In this document: positions 54,152-62,404 of the stretch, piece after piece
How positions within the stretch are numbered: position 1 is the first letter of the stretch
Layout of the letters: each line of letters begins with the position of its first letter
NCBI GenBank assembly: GCA_039024315.1
Contig: JBCCQN010000007.1
Coordinates: forward strand, 1-64,000
Reading direction: 5' to 3'
DNA from: JBCAWW01 sp039024315
GTDB lineage: Bacteria; Bacteroidota; Bacteroidia; J057
DNA length: 64,000 nucleotides
Made by a program: the position numbers and the translations under genes
Notes under the pieces: generated by a model
Databases searched by the model: none
Seen by the model: the letters and a program-made list of their open reading frames with translations, nothing else
Told to the model about the DNA's origin: nothing

Positions 54152-54982
54152 CTACTCCAACTTCTTCATCCCCGCCTGCATTGCAAGACGCTCATATTGC
54201 GAGATCGCTGTTTTGCAAAGCAACTGAAAACGCTTCTCTTTGCTAGCGCCGGCTTCGATCATCACACTATTGAGGCTTTCGAGATTAGCGAGGACGTTGA
54301 GCTGCATTACGTCCGCGTGGTCGCGCAGGTTTCCTTTCTTGGCTAAGGTAGGATTGGCCTCACGCCATTCTTTGGCGGTCATCCCAAATACGGCCAGATT
54401 GAGTAGGTCGGCCTCGTTGGCGTAGACGGCTACTTCATTAAAGCGTTGAGCTTGCTCTTTCAGACGGGGGATCAGATGATCGCGAATCGCATCGGTATGA
54501 ATCCGGTAGTTGACCTTGCTCAAAAAACGGGAGTAATCCCAACCCGAATTAATACGGATGGCTTCTTCCTCTTTTAGCCGTTGAAATTCCTTAATCAAAA
54601 GTACTTTAAACATTGGACTAATCGCCATAGCAAATTCAAACGCTATATCACTATGGGCAAATGTTCCTCCATATCGCCCTGTTTTAGCCCTGATTCCGAT
54701 GGCTCCGGTCTGTGAGCTCCACTTTTTCACAGACATCGTGAAGTTCATATCTCCAGCATATCTCATAATTCCCTCAAAATTGAGGGAATTAAAATCTTTG
54801 TTATGAACCTGCTCCCATGCTCCTAAAAAACCAAGTGTAGAACGGGTCCTGAGCCAATTTTCGATCACTTTTGTACCTTCCTCCAGATTCGCAACCATAT
54901 CGGTCAGCGAAATGTAGTTCTGGTCATCTACCTGATTTATGGTGATCTCCTTCCCATCTACTTCTATTGTCTGCTTTGCCAT
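54152..54982 (-). CDS. KilA-N domain protein
   Basis: 276 residues. The first ~125 residues (QNYISLTDMVANLEEG, VIENWLRTRSTLGFLGAWEQ, and the later GRYGGTFAHSDIAFEFAMAISPMFKVLLIKEFQRL) are the KilA-N DNA-binding fold. The rest is helical and ends KTAISQYERLAMQAGM. Such proteins are common on phages, islands and plasmids of Bacteroidota and probably regulate genes; no target is evident. It is co-directional with, and 35 bases from, the membrane-HTH gene. Confidence 0.85.
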   Translation of the reverse strand: MAKQTIEVDGKEITINQVDDQNYISLTDMVANLEEGTKVIENWLRTRSTLGFLGAWEQVHNKDFNSLNFEGIMRYAGDMNFTMSVKKWSSQTGAIGIRAKTGRYGGTFAHSDIAFEFAMAISPMFKVLLIKEFQRLKEEEAIRINSGWDYSRFLSKVNYRIHTDAIRDHLIPRLKEQAQRFNEVAVYANEADLLNLAVFGMTAKEWREANPTLAKKGNLRDHADVMQLNVLANLESLNSVMIEAGASKEKRFQLLCKTAISQYERLAMQAGMKKLE

Positions 54983-55017
54983 GGCACGAATATAGCAAAA
55001 AGGGGCGGTCCCCCACC

Positions 55018-56589
55018 CTACTGGATGAGGGACCCAACCGCATGCGGATCACTATCAATTTCTTTGAGATGCGTACGGACCGTCCGCGGCGAAAGGCCCG
55101 TCAGGCGCGCGATATTGGCGGCACTGGCCTTTTCGTGGGGCGTTTGCAAGAGTTGCTGACGGGTCTGGATGATCCGCTGGCGGTTACGGGCTTTGACCGC
55201 CTCCCGCGCCTGCAGCATCGGTTGATACGTACTACTGAAGCTATGTTGGTTGGCCCCGCCTTTGCCTTTTCTTTTGGGAGGGCCGCTTCGCGGAACGCTT
55301 GTATCGTTCGCAGCGCGATAATCAGGAGCGGCATCATCCGTACTCAGGGGCTGACGATTTTCGATTTCACTCAGGCGACGCTCGATCTCGGCGAGTTGAG
55401 AAGAGGCCGTATCTTCAGACTGCGCTTGCTTGAAGCCAATTGGTTGACTCTCGTTCTGCGAAGCAAAGACCGAAGTCCAGTCCTCCTTGCCCCAGCGAAA
55501 TCCTCTCCCGGGCGACCAGCGGCTCTTCCCGCCAAAGCCCAGACTTTGCAAGCTGTGCTGCCACCACATCCGCTGGGTGATGCGCAATCGACCATGCTCG
55601 AGGTAGGCCCCCGCTTGAGACTTTTCCAGCACTTCCTCCTGCTCCTCCCGAAAATACGGCAAGGCAATCAGCGCCAGAAAAAAGCACACCAAGAAGGTCG
55701 CGTGATAGATATAGCGCTGGATCATCATGCCGGCCTCCCCAATAGAAGATTCCTGCTTTTGGACGTGGCTGTTGAAGGTCTTCACCCGCCCCACTTCCGC
55801 CATGAGGGCCGAGTTAGCATTTGCCTTGAGTAAAGCAATCTCCGCTTCGATCCCATCGATCTTGGAGCGGTAGCGATTGAGATTGTCTCGCGAGCCCTGA
55901 TAGTCATGCGGCACCTTTACAATTTGCTTGCATGCCTTGCCACCTTTGGCGCAGATCATACTCTGTCGCCGCTTGGGCTGCGCTTCATCCACCAGATGTG
56001 CCCGACAATGATGCTGATTGCACCAGGACATCTTGGCAAAAATGCCATAGAGTTCAACTTCCTTGTCGAGGATAGCCTGCGCATCCACCGCCGAGATATG
56101 CGAAGGCACATCTAGGGTCTTCTCGGAGATCATCTGCTGAGCGGCTTGGGTTCCGACGCGCATCCGATCCTGATCGGCGGGGATCACCATCAGCGAAACC
56201 ACCGACATGATGATCAGACTGGCATAGTCGGGAAACATCCCCCGCACAAACTGGGCGAGATTGATCGCTACTACTCCCACAAAACCACTGATGATCATCG
56301 CTGCCAACAAAGCCGAAAGCACCCCTCCGCTCAGTCCGACATCCAGCATCAGATTTTCGAAGATGATTGCCCGATAGCCGAGCGCACTTACGATCACATT
56401 GAGACCCAGGAATACCCAGAGCGCTAAGGCCAACAATCCAGTGGCACTGACCTTACGGCCCATCGCTTCGGAGCGAGTTTTGGCCGGAAACATACAGCTC
56501 AGCAAAAAGCGAATGTCCGAGACCAGAGCCGTCCGCAAAAACTGTCGCCAGCTCCGCACCAACCAGTTGCGAGTTTTGGGCTTATTCAT
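55018..56589 (-). CDS. multi-pass membrane protein with C-terminal helix-turn-helix
   Basis: 523 residues. There are membrane helices near 47-68, 88-112, 118-145 and 290-308 (FLVCFFLALIALPYF). Between helices 3 and 4 is a long loop with several cysteines (CNQHHCRAH, CAKGGKACKQ) and a coiled coil. The C-terminal part is low-complexity and basic, then ends with an HTH (ASAANIARLTGLSPRTVRTHLKEI, key part TGLSPRTVRTHL). A membrane-tethered DNA-binding protein fits, perhaps anchoring the plasmid or the transfer machinery; no family recognised. It overlaps the small upstream gene by 8 bases. A hairpin repeat (55283) lies inside. Confidence 0.6.
   Translation of the reverse strand: MNKPKTRNWLVRSWRQFLRTALVSDIRFLLSCMFPAKTRSEAMGRKVSATGLLALALWVFLGLNVIVSALGYRAIIFENLMLDVGLSGGVLSALLAAMIISGFVGVVAINLAQFVRGMFPDYASLIIMSVVSLMVIPADQDRMRVGTQAAQQMISEKTLDVPSHISAVDAQAILDKEVELYGIFAKMSWCNQHHCRAHLVDEAQPKRRQSMICAKGGKACKQIVKVPHDYQGSRDNLNRYRSKIDGIEAEIALLKANANSALMAEVGRVKTFNSHVQKQESSIGEAGMMIQRYIYHATFLVCFFLALIALPYFREEQEEVLEKSQAGAYLEHGRLRITQRMWWQHSLQSLGFGGKSRWSPGRGFRWGKEDWTSVFASQNESQPIGFKQAQSEDTASSQLAEIERRLSEIENRQPLSTDDAAPDYRAANDTSVPRSGPPKRKGKGGANQHSFSSTYQPMLQAREAVKARNRQRIIQTRQQLLQTPHEKASAANIARLTGLSPRTVRTHLKEIDSDPHAVGSLIQ
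55283..55298 (-). repeat. 16-bp hairpin repeat, stem CCGC/GCGG
   Basis: On the minus strand GCGTT, then CCGC-GAA-GCGG, inside the membrane-HTH gene. Confidence 0.6.
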
Positions 56590-56776
56590 TTTGGCACCCT
56601 CCTTCCTGAGCAGGCAGCATGACAGGAGCCGGCATGAAATAAGACCAGTACAAAGGTTGGAAGAGTAGCAGGGCCAGGGCGATCAGCAGGATGACGAGCC
56701 AATGCCGCGGACTTTCGGGAAAACGACCACCCGGCGCAGCCGCGATCGCTTCCGCAATTTTGCGTAAATTGAGCAT
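56582..56776 (-). CDS. small single-pass membrane protein
   Basis: 64 residues with one clear membrane helix (HWLVILLIALALLLFQPLYW). It overlaps the downstream membrane-HTH gene by 8 bases (56582-56589), which argues that it is real and translated with it. The function is unknown. It is divergent from the HTH gene at 56967 across an inverted-repeat-bearing 190-bp region. Confidence 0.65.
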   Translation of the reverse strand: MLNLRKIAEAIAAAPGGRFPESPRHWLVILLIALALLLFQPLYWSYFMPAPVMLPAQEGGCQNE

Positions 56777-56843
56777 AACAATACATTTTGTAAGCCCTGG
56801 GGAGACGTTGCCGCGTCTTTGAACCAGGGTTTTGTTGTAGAAA

Positions 56844-56903
56844 GTAGGTATAAAGAGCGTATTCAGTTGCTAAACTGATAAACAAAAATAACATTATACC
56901 TAC
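56844..56903. promoter_or_regulatory. nested inverted repeats between divergent genes
   Basis: GTAGGTATAA (56844-56853) and TTATACCTAC (56894-56903) are perfect 10-base arms. Near their centre is a second pair, TCAGTT (56863-56868) / AACTGA (56873-56878). They lie between the small membrane gene (minus) and the HTH gene (plus) and could let the HTH protein control both. Confidence 0.5.
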
Positions 56904-56966
56904 AAAATACAAACGTTCTAGCCCAATGAATTGAAAAAGAGGCCTTAGAACCGTAATCTTGTATAG

Positions 56967-57152
56967 ATGCCCGAAGAGGAATTTTATACCGTCGAAGAAG
57001 TCGCCCGCAAGCTAGGCCTCACTGAACGCACCGTTCAGGAGAAGGCTCGTAAGGGCGAAATTCCTGCCTATAAGCAGTTTGGGCGCTACTACTTTTTGCA
57101 CTCTGAGATTGTCGCTTTGATCCGCCAGGGAGAGCGGAAAGACAAGAAGTAA
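56967..57152 (+). CDS. excisionase-type HTH protein
   Basis: 61 residues: FYTVEEVARKLGLTERTVQEKARKGEIPAYKQFGRYYFLHSEI is a complete MerR-like/excisionase winged helix (core VARKLGLTERTVQ, then GEIPAYKQFGRYYF). These small proteins act as transcription factors or recombination directionality factors; no integrase is in the window, so regulation is more likely. It is the only + strand gene in this stretch and is tail-to-tail with the primase-like gene 3 bases away. Confidence 0.85.
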   Translation: MPEEEFYTVEEVARKLGLTERTVQEKARKGEIPAYKQFGRYYFLHSEIVALIRQGERKDKK

Positions 57153-57155
57153 TCC

Positions 57156-59252
57156 CTAAGGCGCATACAACTGCACCCCAGACTCCGTCTTGACCCAAAG
57201 CGGTCCATCAATCCGAAGGACATAAACCACTCCATCAGGCAATGCCCGCGGACATTTGCGTTGGCCCTGCAGACTCACTACCGCAAAGTCCACCCCCGGT
57301 CGTTGGATCAGGCGCAAGCGTTCCGCGATGAAGCGGTCTCCTCTGCGCTTTTCCCACTCCTGCAAAGTCGAAGGCTTGAGTTTGGGATTAAGCAGCTGAC
57401 CTTGGCGGGCTCGCTCTCCCGACCGCAGATAACATCGATCCGCCAGCCAATAATAGACGGATTTCGCCGCTCGAATGCCCGGAATTCGCGCCAAAATCGG
57501 CCCCAGCAAAGCAGGATCCTGTCCAATCAAAAGGGCGAATAGTTCCTTCGTACGACGCTGAGGACGCCAATCAGGCCGCTTCTCCCCTACCCGATCGACA
57601 AAAGCCTGCCAAGCGAGGGCAATGTCCGCGAGCTGATCGTGGGTGCTGTCAGATACGAGAAATTGGGGGTCCAGGGGATTCGGAACATCCTGAGAAACTG
57701 CCTCCTTCTCTTCCCGCTTCGCGGTTTTATTTTCAAGAGAAGGCGCTTCACTGGCTGCTTCCTCTGGAAGTACAATTTCACCTACCATTTCCTCCTTATT
57801 CCCTTTTGCTTCCTTATCACTCAATTTTGGTAAGGGAGTCTCTTCCGGCTCTTCTGTCGGATGGTAAAGCGCACGTAGCTCCCAATAGGTTTCGGTAAGA
57901 GCGTAAAAGAGCGGTGCTTTGCGGCCCTGGCGTGCGCGACCAATTCGAACCATCAGGAAGCCTGCTTCCCGCAAGATGATGAGATTGCGACTGACCGTCT
58001 GCTGCGAACAATTGAGCGGTTCCGCAATTGCTGCTTGATCGAGTCGCACATACTGCCCCTCCCGATGGGAATTGTCCTCATATCGCTGGTATTGCTCGAT
58101 GGCCAGCAGCAACCGCGACTGCAGATTGCGTGCATTGTGATATTTGCCGGGTAGATAGGCCGCAATCTCCTGGGCTTTGTAGCTCTGATATACGCGCATC
58201 CGCGCCGGCAACTCCAAGCCTGCTTCCAACGCCCAATGAATCAGACTCCCCAGCCCTGCCTGCGATGCAGCCTCTCCCCTACTCTCCCAACTTCGTTGAA
58301 CGCCCGCAAAAGTCTGGTGCGCTTCTTCCGCATCATAGATCTCGCCATCAGCCTGGCTAAACAAATGAAAATATGCTTCGGCATCAGCGAGGGGCAATTC
58401 GTTGAGCAAGAGATAGCCCAATTTGATCCAACGCTCGTACTCGCTTGTCAGTCCGATTTCCTGGGCCTTGAGCTGCTCCAGGATAGAGTCGAGCAGCAGG
58501 GTCGTCTCATTACGCTCATGCGGGAGGTACGAGGATTTGGGGGTGGCAGGCTTTGCATTCGCTAGTACCGAGGCCGGCACTTCCCATTGCTGGGGCTCGA
58601 GACAGAGATATAGCTCCGGATCATGACTCAGATAGAGCACCTGGGCCAGCTTACGACTGGCGCGATCGATTTTGCATTGATGGCGAGCTTCCAATTGCGC
58701 CGCCCAATGATCCCAGACCAGACTATGCTGTTCAGCCGTAGCGGTAGTCCAGATCAGCAGACTGAGGCCCTGGCCTCCGGCCGAACGCCAAATCGCGAGC
58801 AGGGCGGCTTCCTCTTGCAGTTGGCTCTTGAGAACTGCCATGTCTACAACAGGATTGTCCTTCTGATCAATGTCAAAGCAGAGCAATTGACTGTAGGCTT
58901 CCAGGCTCTCTTGCGAGCGTTCGGCGAAGCCGCCCCCCGGACTAAAAAAGGGCAGCTTCTGCTTCGCCGCTTTGTAAATAGGAGAGCCATAAGACTGAGC
59001 ACGCACCGCCGCACAAAGCGAGGCGGTTTCTCCAATCTGGATGGCATGCAGGATTTCGCCCAGGGAGCGACGAGCAGTCGGTAGCTGACGACGCCGGATT
59101 TGACCGGGAGCCCAATAGGAAAGAAAAATGTGGGATAGCGGGGAGCCATGCGCTCGGACCCGCCCTTGAGTAGCAAGGTAGGTATGCACGATTCTTAGAG
59201 ATTGTGCGCTTGATGCAGTCCCATACGATCGCTGGTAGACGATCAGAACCAC
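57156..59252 (-). CDS. primase-like protein (BT4734-type N-domain, PriCT, winged helix)
   Basis: Up to 698 residues, with a GTG as the first codon; no ATG lies near the N-terminus, so the start is uncertain. The N-terminal domain (KQKLPFFSPGGGFAER...YSQLLCFDIDQKDNPVVD...GQGLSLLIW) is the BT4734/primase-polymerase-like domain common on Bacteroidota mobile elements. A PriCT-like stretch follows (SEYERWIKLGYLLLNELP), then a winged helix (DQAAIAEPLNCSQQTVSRNLIIL, key part NCSQQTVSRNL). It probably primes plasmid replication. A hairpin repeat copy (58917) lies within it, and a related one with a 6-nt loop lies at 57318-57336. Confidence 0.75.
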   Translation of the reverse strand: MVLIVYQRSYGTASSAQSLRIVHTYLATQGRVRAHGSPLSHIFLSYWAPGQIRRRQLPTARRSLGEILHAIQIGETASLCAAVRAQSYGSPIYKAAKQKLPFFSPGGGFAERSQESLEAYSQLLCFDIDQKDNPVVDMAVLKSQLQEEAALLAIWRSAGGQGLSLLIWTTATAEQHSLVWDHWAAQLEARHQCKIDRASRKLAQVLYLSHDPELYLCLEPQQWEVPASVLANAKPATPKSSYLPHERNETTLLLDSILEQLKAQEIGLTSEYERWIKLGYLLLNELPLADAEAYFHLFSQADGEIYDAEEAHQTFAGVQRSWESRGEAASQAGLGSLIHWALEAGLELPARMRVYQSYKAQEIAAYLPGKYHNARNLQSRLLLAIEQYQRYEDNSHREGQYVRLDQAAIAEPLNCSQQTVSRNLIILREAGFLMVRIGRARQGRKAPLFYALTETYWELRALYHPTEEPEETPLPKLSDKEAKGNKEEMVGEIVLPEEAASEAPSLENKTAKREEKEAVSQDVPNPLDPQFLVSDSTHDQLADIALAWQAFVDRVGEKRPDWRPQRRTKELFALLIGQDPALLGPILARIPGIRAAKSVYYWLADRCYLRSGERARQGQLLNPKLKPSTLQEWEKRRGDRFIAERLRLIQRPGVDFAVVSLQGQRKCPRALPDGVVYVLRIDGPLWVKTESGVQLYAP
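58917..58932 (+). repeat. 16-bp hairpin repeat, stem CGGC/GCCG
   Basis: GCGTT, then CGGC-GAA-GCCG, antisense inside the primase-like gene (encodes FAERS on the other strand). Confidence 0.6.
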
Positions 59253-59334
59253 CTCTTACGCGGTACAGTCCGACTGGTAGATCAGACAAATCAAAGGTAC
59301 AGCTTTTGCCAAAAGATGCAAATCTACCTTCCTA

Positions 59335-59361
59335 AAAGCCAAAAAGCAGGCAAAGCCTGCT
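59335..59361 (-). terminator. rho-independent terminator
   Basis: On the minus strand AGCAGGC (59361-59355), TTT, GCCTGCT (59351-59345), then TTTTGGCTTTT. It probably ends the parA operon transcript (stop at 59648) before the primase-like gene. Confidence 0.65.
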
Positions 59362-59597
59362 CTCTGGTAATCTCTAAGATAGTGATCTGATTTCCAATTG
59401 AAGGCTCCCGGGGAAATCAGGTAAACCGGACGCTTGCCTTCGCGTGCTGAGAGCTACCAGACTCTCAACAATCCAAATATACGATTTTCTCCGAAAAAGG
59501 GTGTGAACGGCAATCCGACTTCACGCAAGGCTTTGCCCCCGATCTCTCGTTTTAGTAAGAGCGAGTATCGAGAGGCATCTGACCGAGCGTTCGGCGA

Positions 59598-59615
59598 TCC
59601 CGAAAGCTTTCGGGA
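59598..59615. repeat. 18-bp perfect palindrome
   Basis: TCCCGAAAGCTTTCGGGA, immediately after a degenerate hairpin-repeat start (GCGTTCGGCGAT at 59587). CTCTCG/CGAGAG arms lie nearby. The rest of 59253-59647 holds only the terminator above. A partition site beside the parA operon is one possibility. Confidence 0.5.
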
Positions 59616-59647
59616 GGCTCACCCTAACCAAGCAAATCACTCCTCCC

Positions 59648-60073
59648 CTATCCTGCCTGCTGTTCGTGATGCTCGCAAAAAGATTCGAGAATCCGCTCGA
59701 TCATTTTGCCGGTCTGTTTGATGCCCTGAGATGCGGCGATCTCTTTGAGTTTGTAGTACAGATCTTTGCGGATACGGTAGCTAGTAAACTCTGGTTTTTC
59801 CTTTTTGAGGTCGTCAAGACTGAAGGAAATCGTTTGTGGTCCGCTACTGCTTTCGGACTTTTTGCGGGCCGTTGGCTTTTTACGTTTTGGAGTTTGCGGC
59901 TTCGCCGAACGCTTCTCTTCGACAACTTCGTCCTTGACAATCGTCTTTTTTGCTTCTGGTTGAGCCGCCTTTTCCTTTTGCTTGGGAGGAGCAATGGGTT
60001 TCACGACTGGGCTACTAGGCTGGCTCCAGACACTGGCCAGACCTTCGGCATTGAGGAGATTTTTCTTTGCCAT
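59648..60073 (-). CDS. small basic ParA-partner / centromere-binding protein
   Basis: 141 residues. A long basic, proline- and lysine-rich N-terminal tail (SPVVKPIAPPKQKEKAAQPE) precedes a compact C-terminal domain (FTSYRIRKDLYYKLKEIAASQGIKQTGKMIERILESF) that has the strand-helix-helix layout of ribbon-helix-helix proteins. Placed 11 bases after parA, it should bind the centromere and stimulate ParA. One hairpin repeat (59897) lies inside the linker region and is translated as KRSAKP. Confidence 0.75.
   Translation of the reverse strand: MAKKNLLNAEGLASVWSQPSSPVVKPIAPPKQKEKAAQPEAKKTIVKDEVVEEKRSAKPQTPKRKKPTARKKSESSSGPQTISFSLDDLKKEKPEFTSYRIRKDLYYKLKEIAASQGIKQTGKMIERILESFCEHHEQQAG
59897..59912 (-). 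repeat. 16-bp hairpin repeat, stem CGGC/GCCG
   Basis: On the minus strand GCGTT, then CGGC-GAA-GCCG, in the linker of the partition partner gene. Confidence 0.6.
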
Positions 60074-60084
60074 TTGCTTTGTTG

Positions 60085-60858
60085 TTATCCTAATCTTGCA
60101 ATTACTTCTTCGGTAACGGCCGTATAATCCTGAGCGGCATGACTGCGAGCATTGTATTCAAAGATGCTTTGGTGGCTAGCTTGCGCCTCAACCAAAGCGA
60201 CATTGTCGCGAATCTTAGTATCAAATACTCCCTCCCCAAAACGGGAACGGATCAGTTCTTCGATGTTGCGGCAGATCACTTTACGGGTGTCAAACTTATT
60301 GATCAATACACCGAGCATCTGCAAATCGGGACGGAAAGTTTGCCCAATCATCGCCACCGTATTGACCAAAATGTCAAGTCCTTTAAGGGCGAGGTATTCC
60401 GTCTCGACGGGTACGAGATAGTAGTCGCTGGCCACGAGAGCATTGATCGTAAAGATGCCAACACTGGGCGGCGTATCGATCAGGATGACGTCATACTCGT
60501 CTATCACCGGCGCAATGAGACGTTTTAAGAGCGTCTCACGGCTCATGGCTGAGGAGAATTGGATTTCCCCCGCGGCGAGGTTGATATGCGCAGGAAGGAG
60601 GCTTAAACGCTCTCTCACAGGACGGATCGCCTCAGAGACTACCGGGGAATCTCCGTTTACGATCTCCACCAGCAGTGGATAGACGTTTTGAGGGTCATTT
60701 TGCAGGCCCCAGATCTCCGAGAGATTGGCCTGAGGATCGAGATCGATCATGAGCACGGACTTGCCTTGCTGGGCCAGTCCGGCGGCCAGGGAACTGGTGG
60801 TGGTCGTTTTGCCACTACCACCCTTTTGTATACAAACCGATATAACTTTCGCGCCCAT
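60085..60858 (-). CDS. parA: ParA partition ATPase
   Basis: 257 residues from the ATG at 60858 (MGAKVISVCIQKGGSGKTTT); a TTG four codons upstream is possible. The deviant Walker A is KGGSGKTTT (12-20), Walker A' is VLMIDLDPQANLS, and Walker B is YDVILIDTPPSVG. No N-terminal HTH is present, so this is the short type Ib form that relies on its small partner for DNA binding. It drives plasmid segregation. The candidate promoter and AATACGT repeats lie directly upstream. Confidence 0.95.
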   Translation of the reverse strand: MGAKVISVCIQKGGSGKTTTTSSLAAGLAQQGKSVLMIDLDPQANLSEIWGLQNDPQNVYPLLVEIVNGDSPVVSEAIRPVRERLSLLPAHINLAAGEIQFSSAMSRETLLKRLIAPVIDEYDVILIDTPPSVGIFTINALVASDYYLVPVETEYLALKGLDILVNTVAMIGQTFRPDLQMLGVLINKFDTRKVICRNIEELIRSRFGEGVFDTKIRDNVALVEAQASHQSIFEYNARSHAAQDYTAVTEEVIARLG

Positions 60859-60913
60859 AAAAGTATTCAAAAAGTAATGTAAAAAAGTTATGCACTTTTT
60901 GATGTTCTATATA

Positions 60914-60945
60914 CAATAATACTACATATAATTGTTATTCACAAA
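60914..60945 (-). promoter_or_regulatory. candidate parA promoter
   Basis: On the minus strand TTTG (60945-60942), 20 bases, then TATTATTG (60921-60914), one mismatch from the Bacteroidota TAnnTTTG -7 box. It lies about 55 bases before the parA start. Confidence 0.45.
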
Positions 60946-60959
60946 GTTATTATATTTTT

Positions 60960-61038
60960 AATACGTTTCTGCATTCAATTTTGCATTAAAATCTGAAATA
61001 TAATTTCAATACGTTTTTAACATTTGATTTTAATACGT
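60960..61038. repeat. AATACGT direct repeats upstream of parA
   Basis: AATACGT at 60960, 61008 and 61032, each after a T-rich run (TTTT or TTTC); spacings are 48 and 24 bases. They lie just upstream of the candidate -33 box. Candidate centromere or parA operator. Confidence 0.5.
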
Positions 61039-61075
61039 GAATTGAGTCAATTTTACAGTCATTTTGCTTATAACA

Positions 61076-61446
61076 AAACGCATCAAATTTCAATGCTAAT
61101 TGATAGCAGAAAAATATTGTCATTGCTATACCAAGCACGCATACAAAGGCCGCATGATACTTTACATCACAGATTGATGCATCATTGATAGCCACAATCC
61201 GATGTTGTTTCACACATCAAAAACAAAAGCAAAAATGTATCCTAGAAAAGAGGCAAAAACCGATGCACTGACTCGCATATAAAAGCATCGCAAAATCTGC
61301 CGCAGGATTTGATGCGACAAAAGCAGCCAGAGAGTAATGCCGCTTACTGCATCTTTTTTGTATCACAAATTGTATGGCGACAGATAGCCAATTCTGCTTA
61401 CACTTTTATAGCCCAAAAGGCCTAGCAATCTGCATCAATGATGCAG
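61076..61446. repeat. cluster of GATGC/GCATC motifs and palindromes
   Basis: About nine GATGC or GCATC occurrences in 370 bases, including the palindromes TGATGCATCA (61175-61184) and CTGCATCA-A-TGATGCAG (61430-61446). There is no gene. It lies between the parA upstream region and the iterons and is probably part of the origin or of the partition locus. Confidence 0.45.
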
Positions 61447-62134
61447 TCAAATTATGCGATTCAATCTGCAGCAGTTTTCACCCCTCATTTCTCGTTTTTG
61501 AGGGAGCTGCCGTTTGTTGCCGCATGGACGAGAAAAAAGGGGAGGGGAGGAGTCGCAAAATTTTCCAGGAGCTTCTGATCAGATCTAGTTCATTATTAGC
61601 GAGAGTCAAAAACGAGATTTTGGGGGCGCGGGGATAATTCTCTTTGCTCAACATCCAGAAAACAATCCCTTGATTGATTCTTTTTTCTGAAAGAATCATA
61701 AAAAATCTACCCCATACAGTTTTGTCTTTTTTACTTTTTTGAAGCTTTTAAAGGTTTTAGGAAGGCATAACACCCTGATTATCAATAAAATTGATTGCTC
61801 TCTTGCGAGAGATAGGGGGTAAGTGACGGGAAATGAAGGGTGAGTGACGAGCAATACGGGGTGATAAAACGAGAGATATAGGGTAAGTGACGGGGGATCG
61901 AGGGCGAAGAACGAGAAATCTGGGGTTGACCTAAAAAGCCCTCTTTCCAGCCAAAAAAGGCCGATTTTTGCGCCTTAAAAACGAGACGATGGGGGTATGA
62001 CGAGTGATTGGGGGCGTTGCCATCTACATTCTTCGATTTTATCGACGAGAGATATAGGGTCTGATTCAAGTCTTAATGAAAGACGAGAAAATGGGGAAAG
62101 CAAAAGACGAGCAATCGGGGGTAGGGGAGGCCTG

Positions 62135-62150
62135 GCGTTCTCCGAAGGAG
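62135..62150 (+). repeat. 16-bp hairpin repeat, stem CTCC/GGAG
   Basis: GCGTT, then CTCC-GAA-GGAG, between iterons in the origin. Confidence 0.6.
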
Positions 62151-62284
62151 TAACAAACAAAAAACGAGGAATAGGGGTTTAGAATGCGCGGATTTCCCTT
62201 ATTCTCGCGAAAAACGAGAGATCAGGGGCATTTATAACGAGAAATTGGGGGTAGATATGCACATTCTGCTATCTAGGACAGAGC

Positions 62285-62293
62285 TTATCCACA
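62285..62293 (+). promoter_or_regulatory. DnaA box
   Basis: TTATCCACA, a perfect match to the bacterial DnaA consensus, between iterons in the origin. Host DnaA probably assists opening. Confidence 0.8.
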
Positions 62294-62404
62294 GTCCGGA
62301 AATACGGAAAGACGAGAGATCAAGGGTTCCAAAAGCGAGAAATCAGGGGTGTTCAAGCATTACTTGAAGGCTAGGGGAGGGGCTAAGTACGAGGGATTGG
62401 GGGT

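Larger units (their letters stand above)
61480..62403 (+). other. iteron-type replication origin (oriV)
   Basis: About twenty copies of a ~16-bp iteron, consensus near ACGAGARATNNGGGGT. Forward copies start at 61528, 61612, 61805, 61826, 61847, 61869, 61890, 61911, 61981, 62000, 62045, 62083, 62107, 62164, 62214, 62237, 62312, 62335 and 62389; one is inverted at 61480-61495. The six from 61805 to 61911 are spaced 21-22 bases, two helical turns, as expected for side-by-side Rep binding. A DnaA box lies within, and an AT-rich tract lies to the left (60.9-61.2 kb). A hairpin repeat copy lies at 62135. Confidence 0.92.

Noticed and set aside
60986..61213. A 75-codon minus-strand frame between parA and the iterons
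   Set aside because: It runs through the AATACGT repeats and AT-rich origin sequence; composition explains it.
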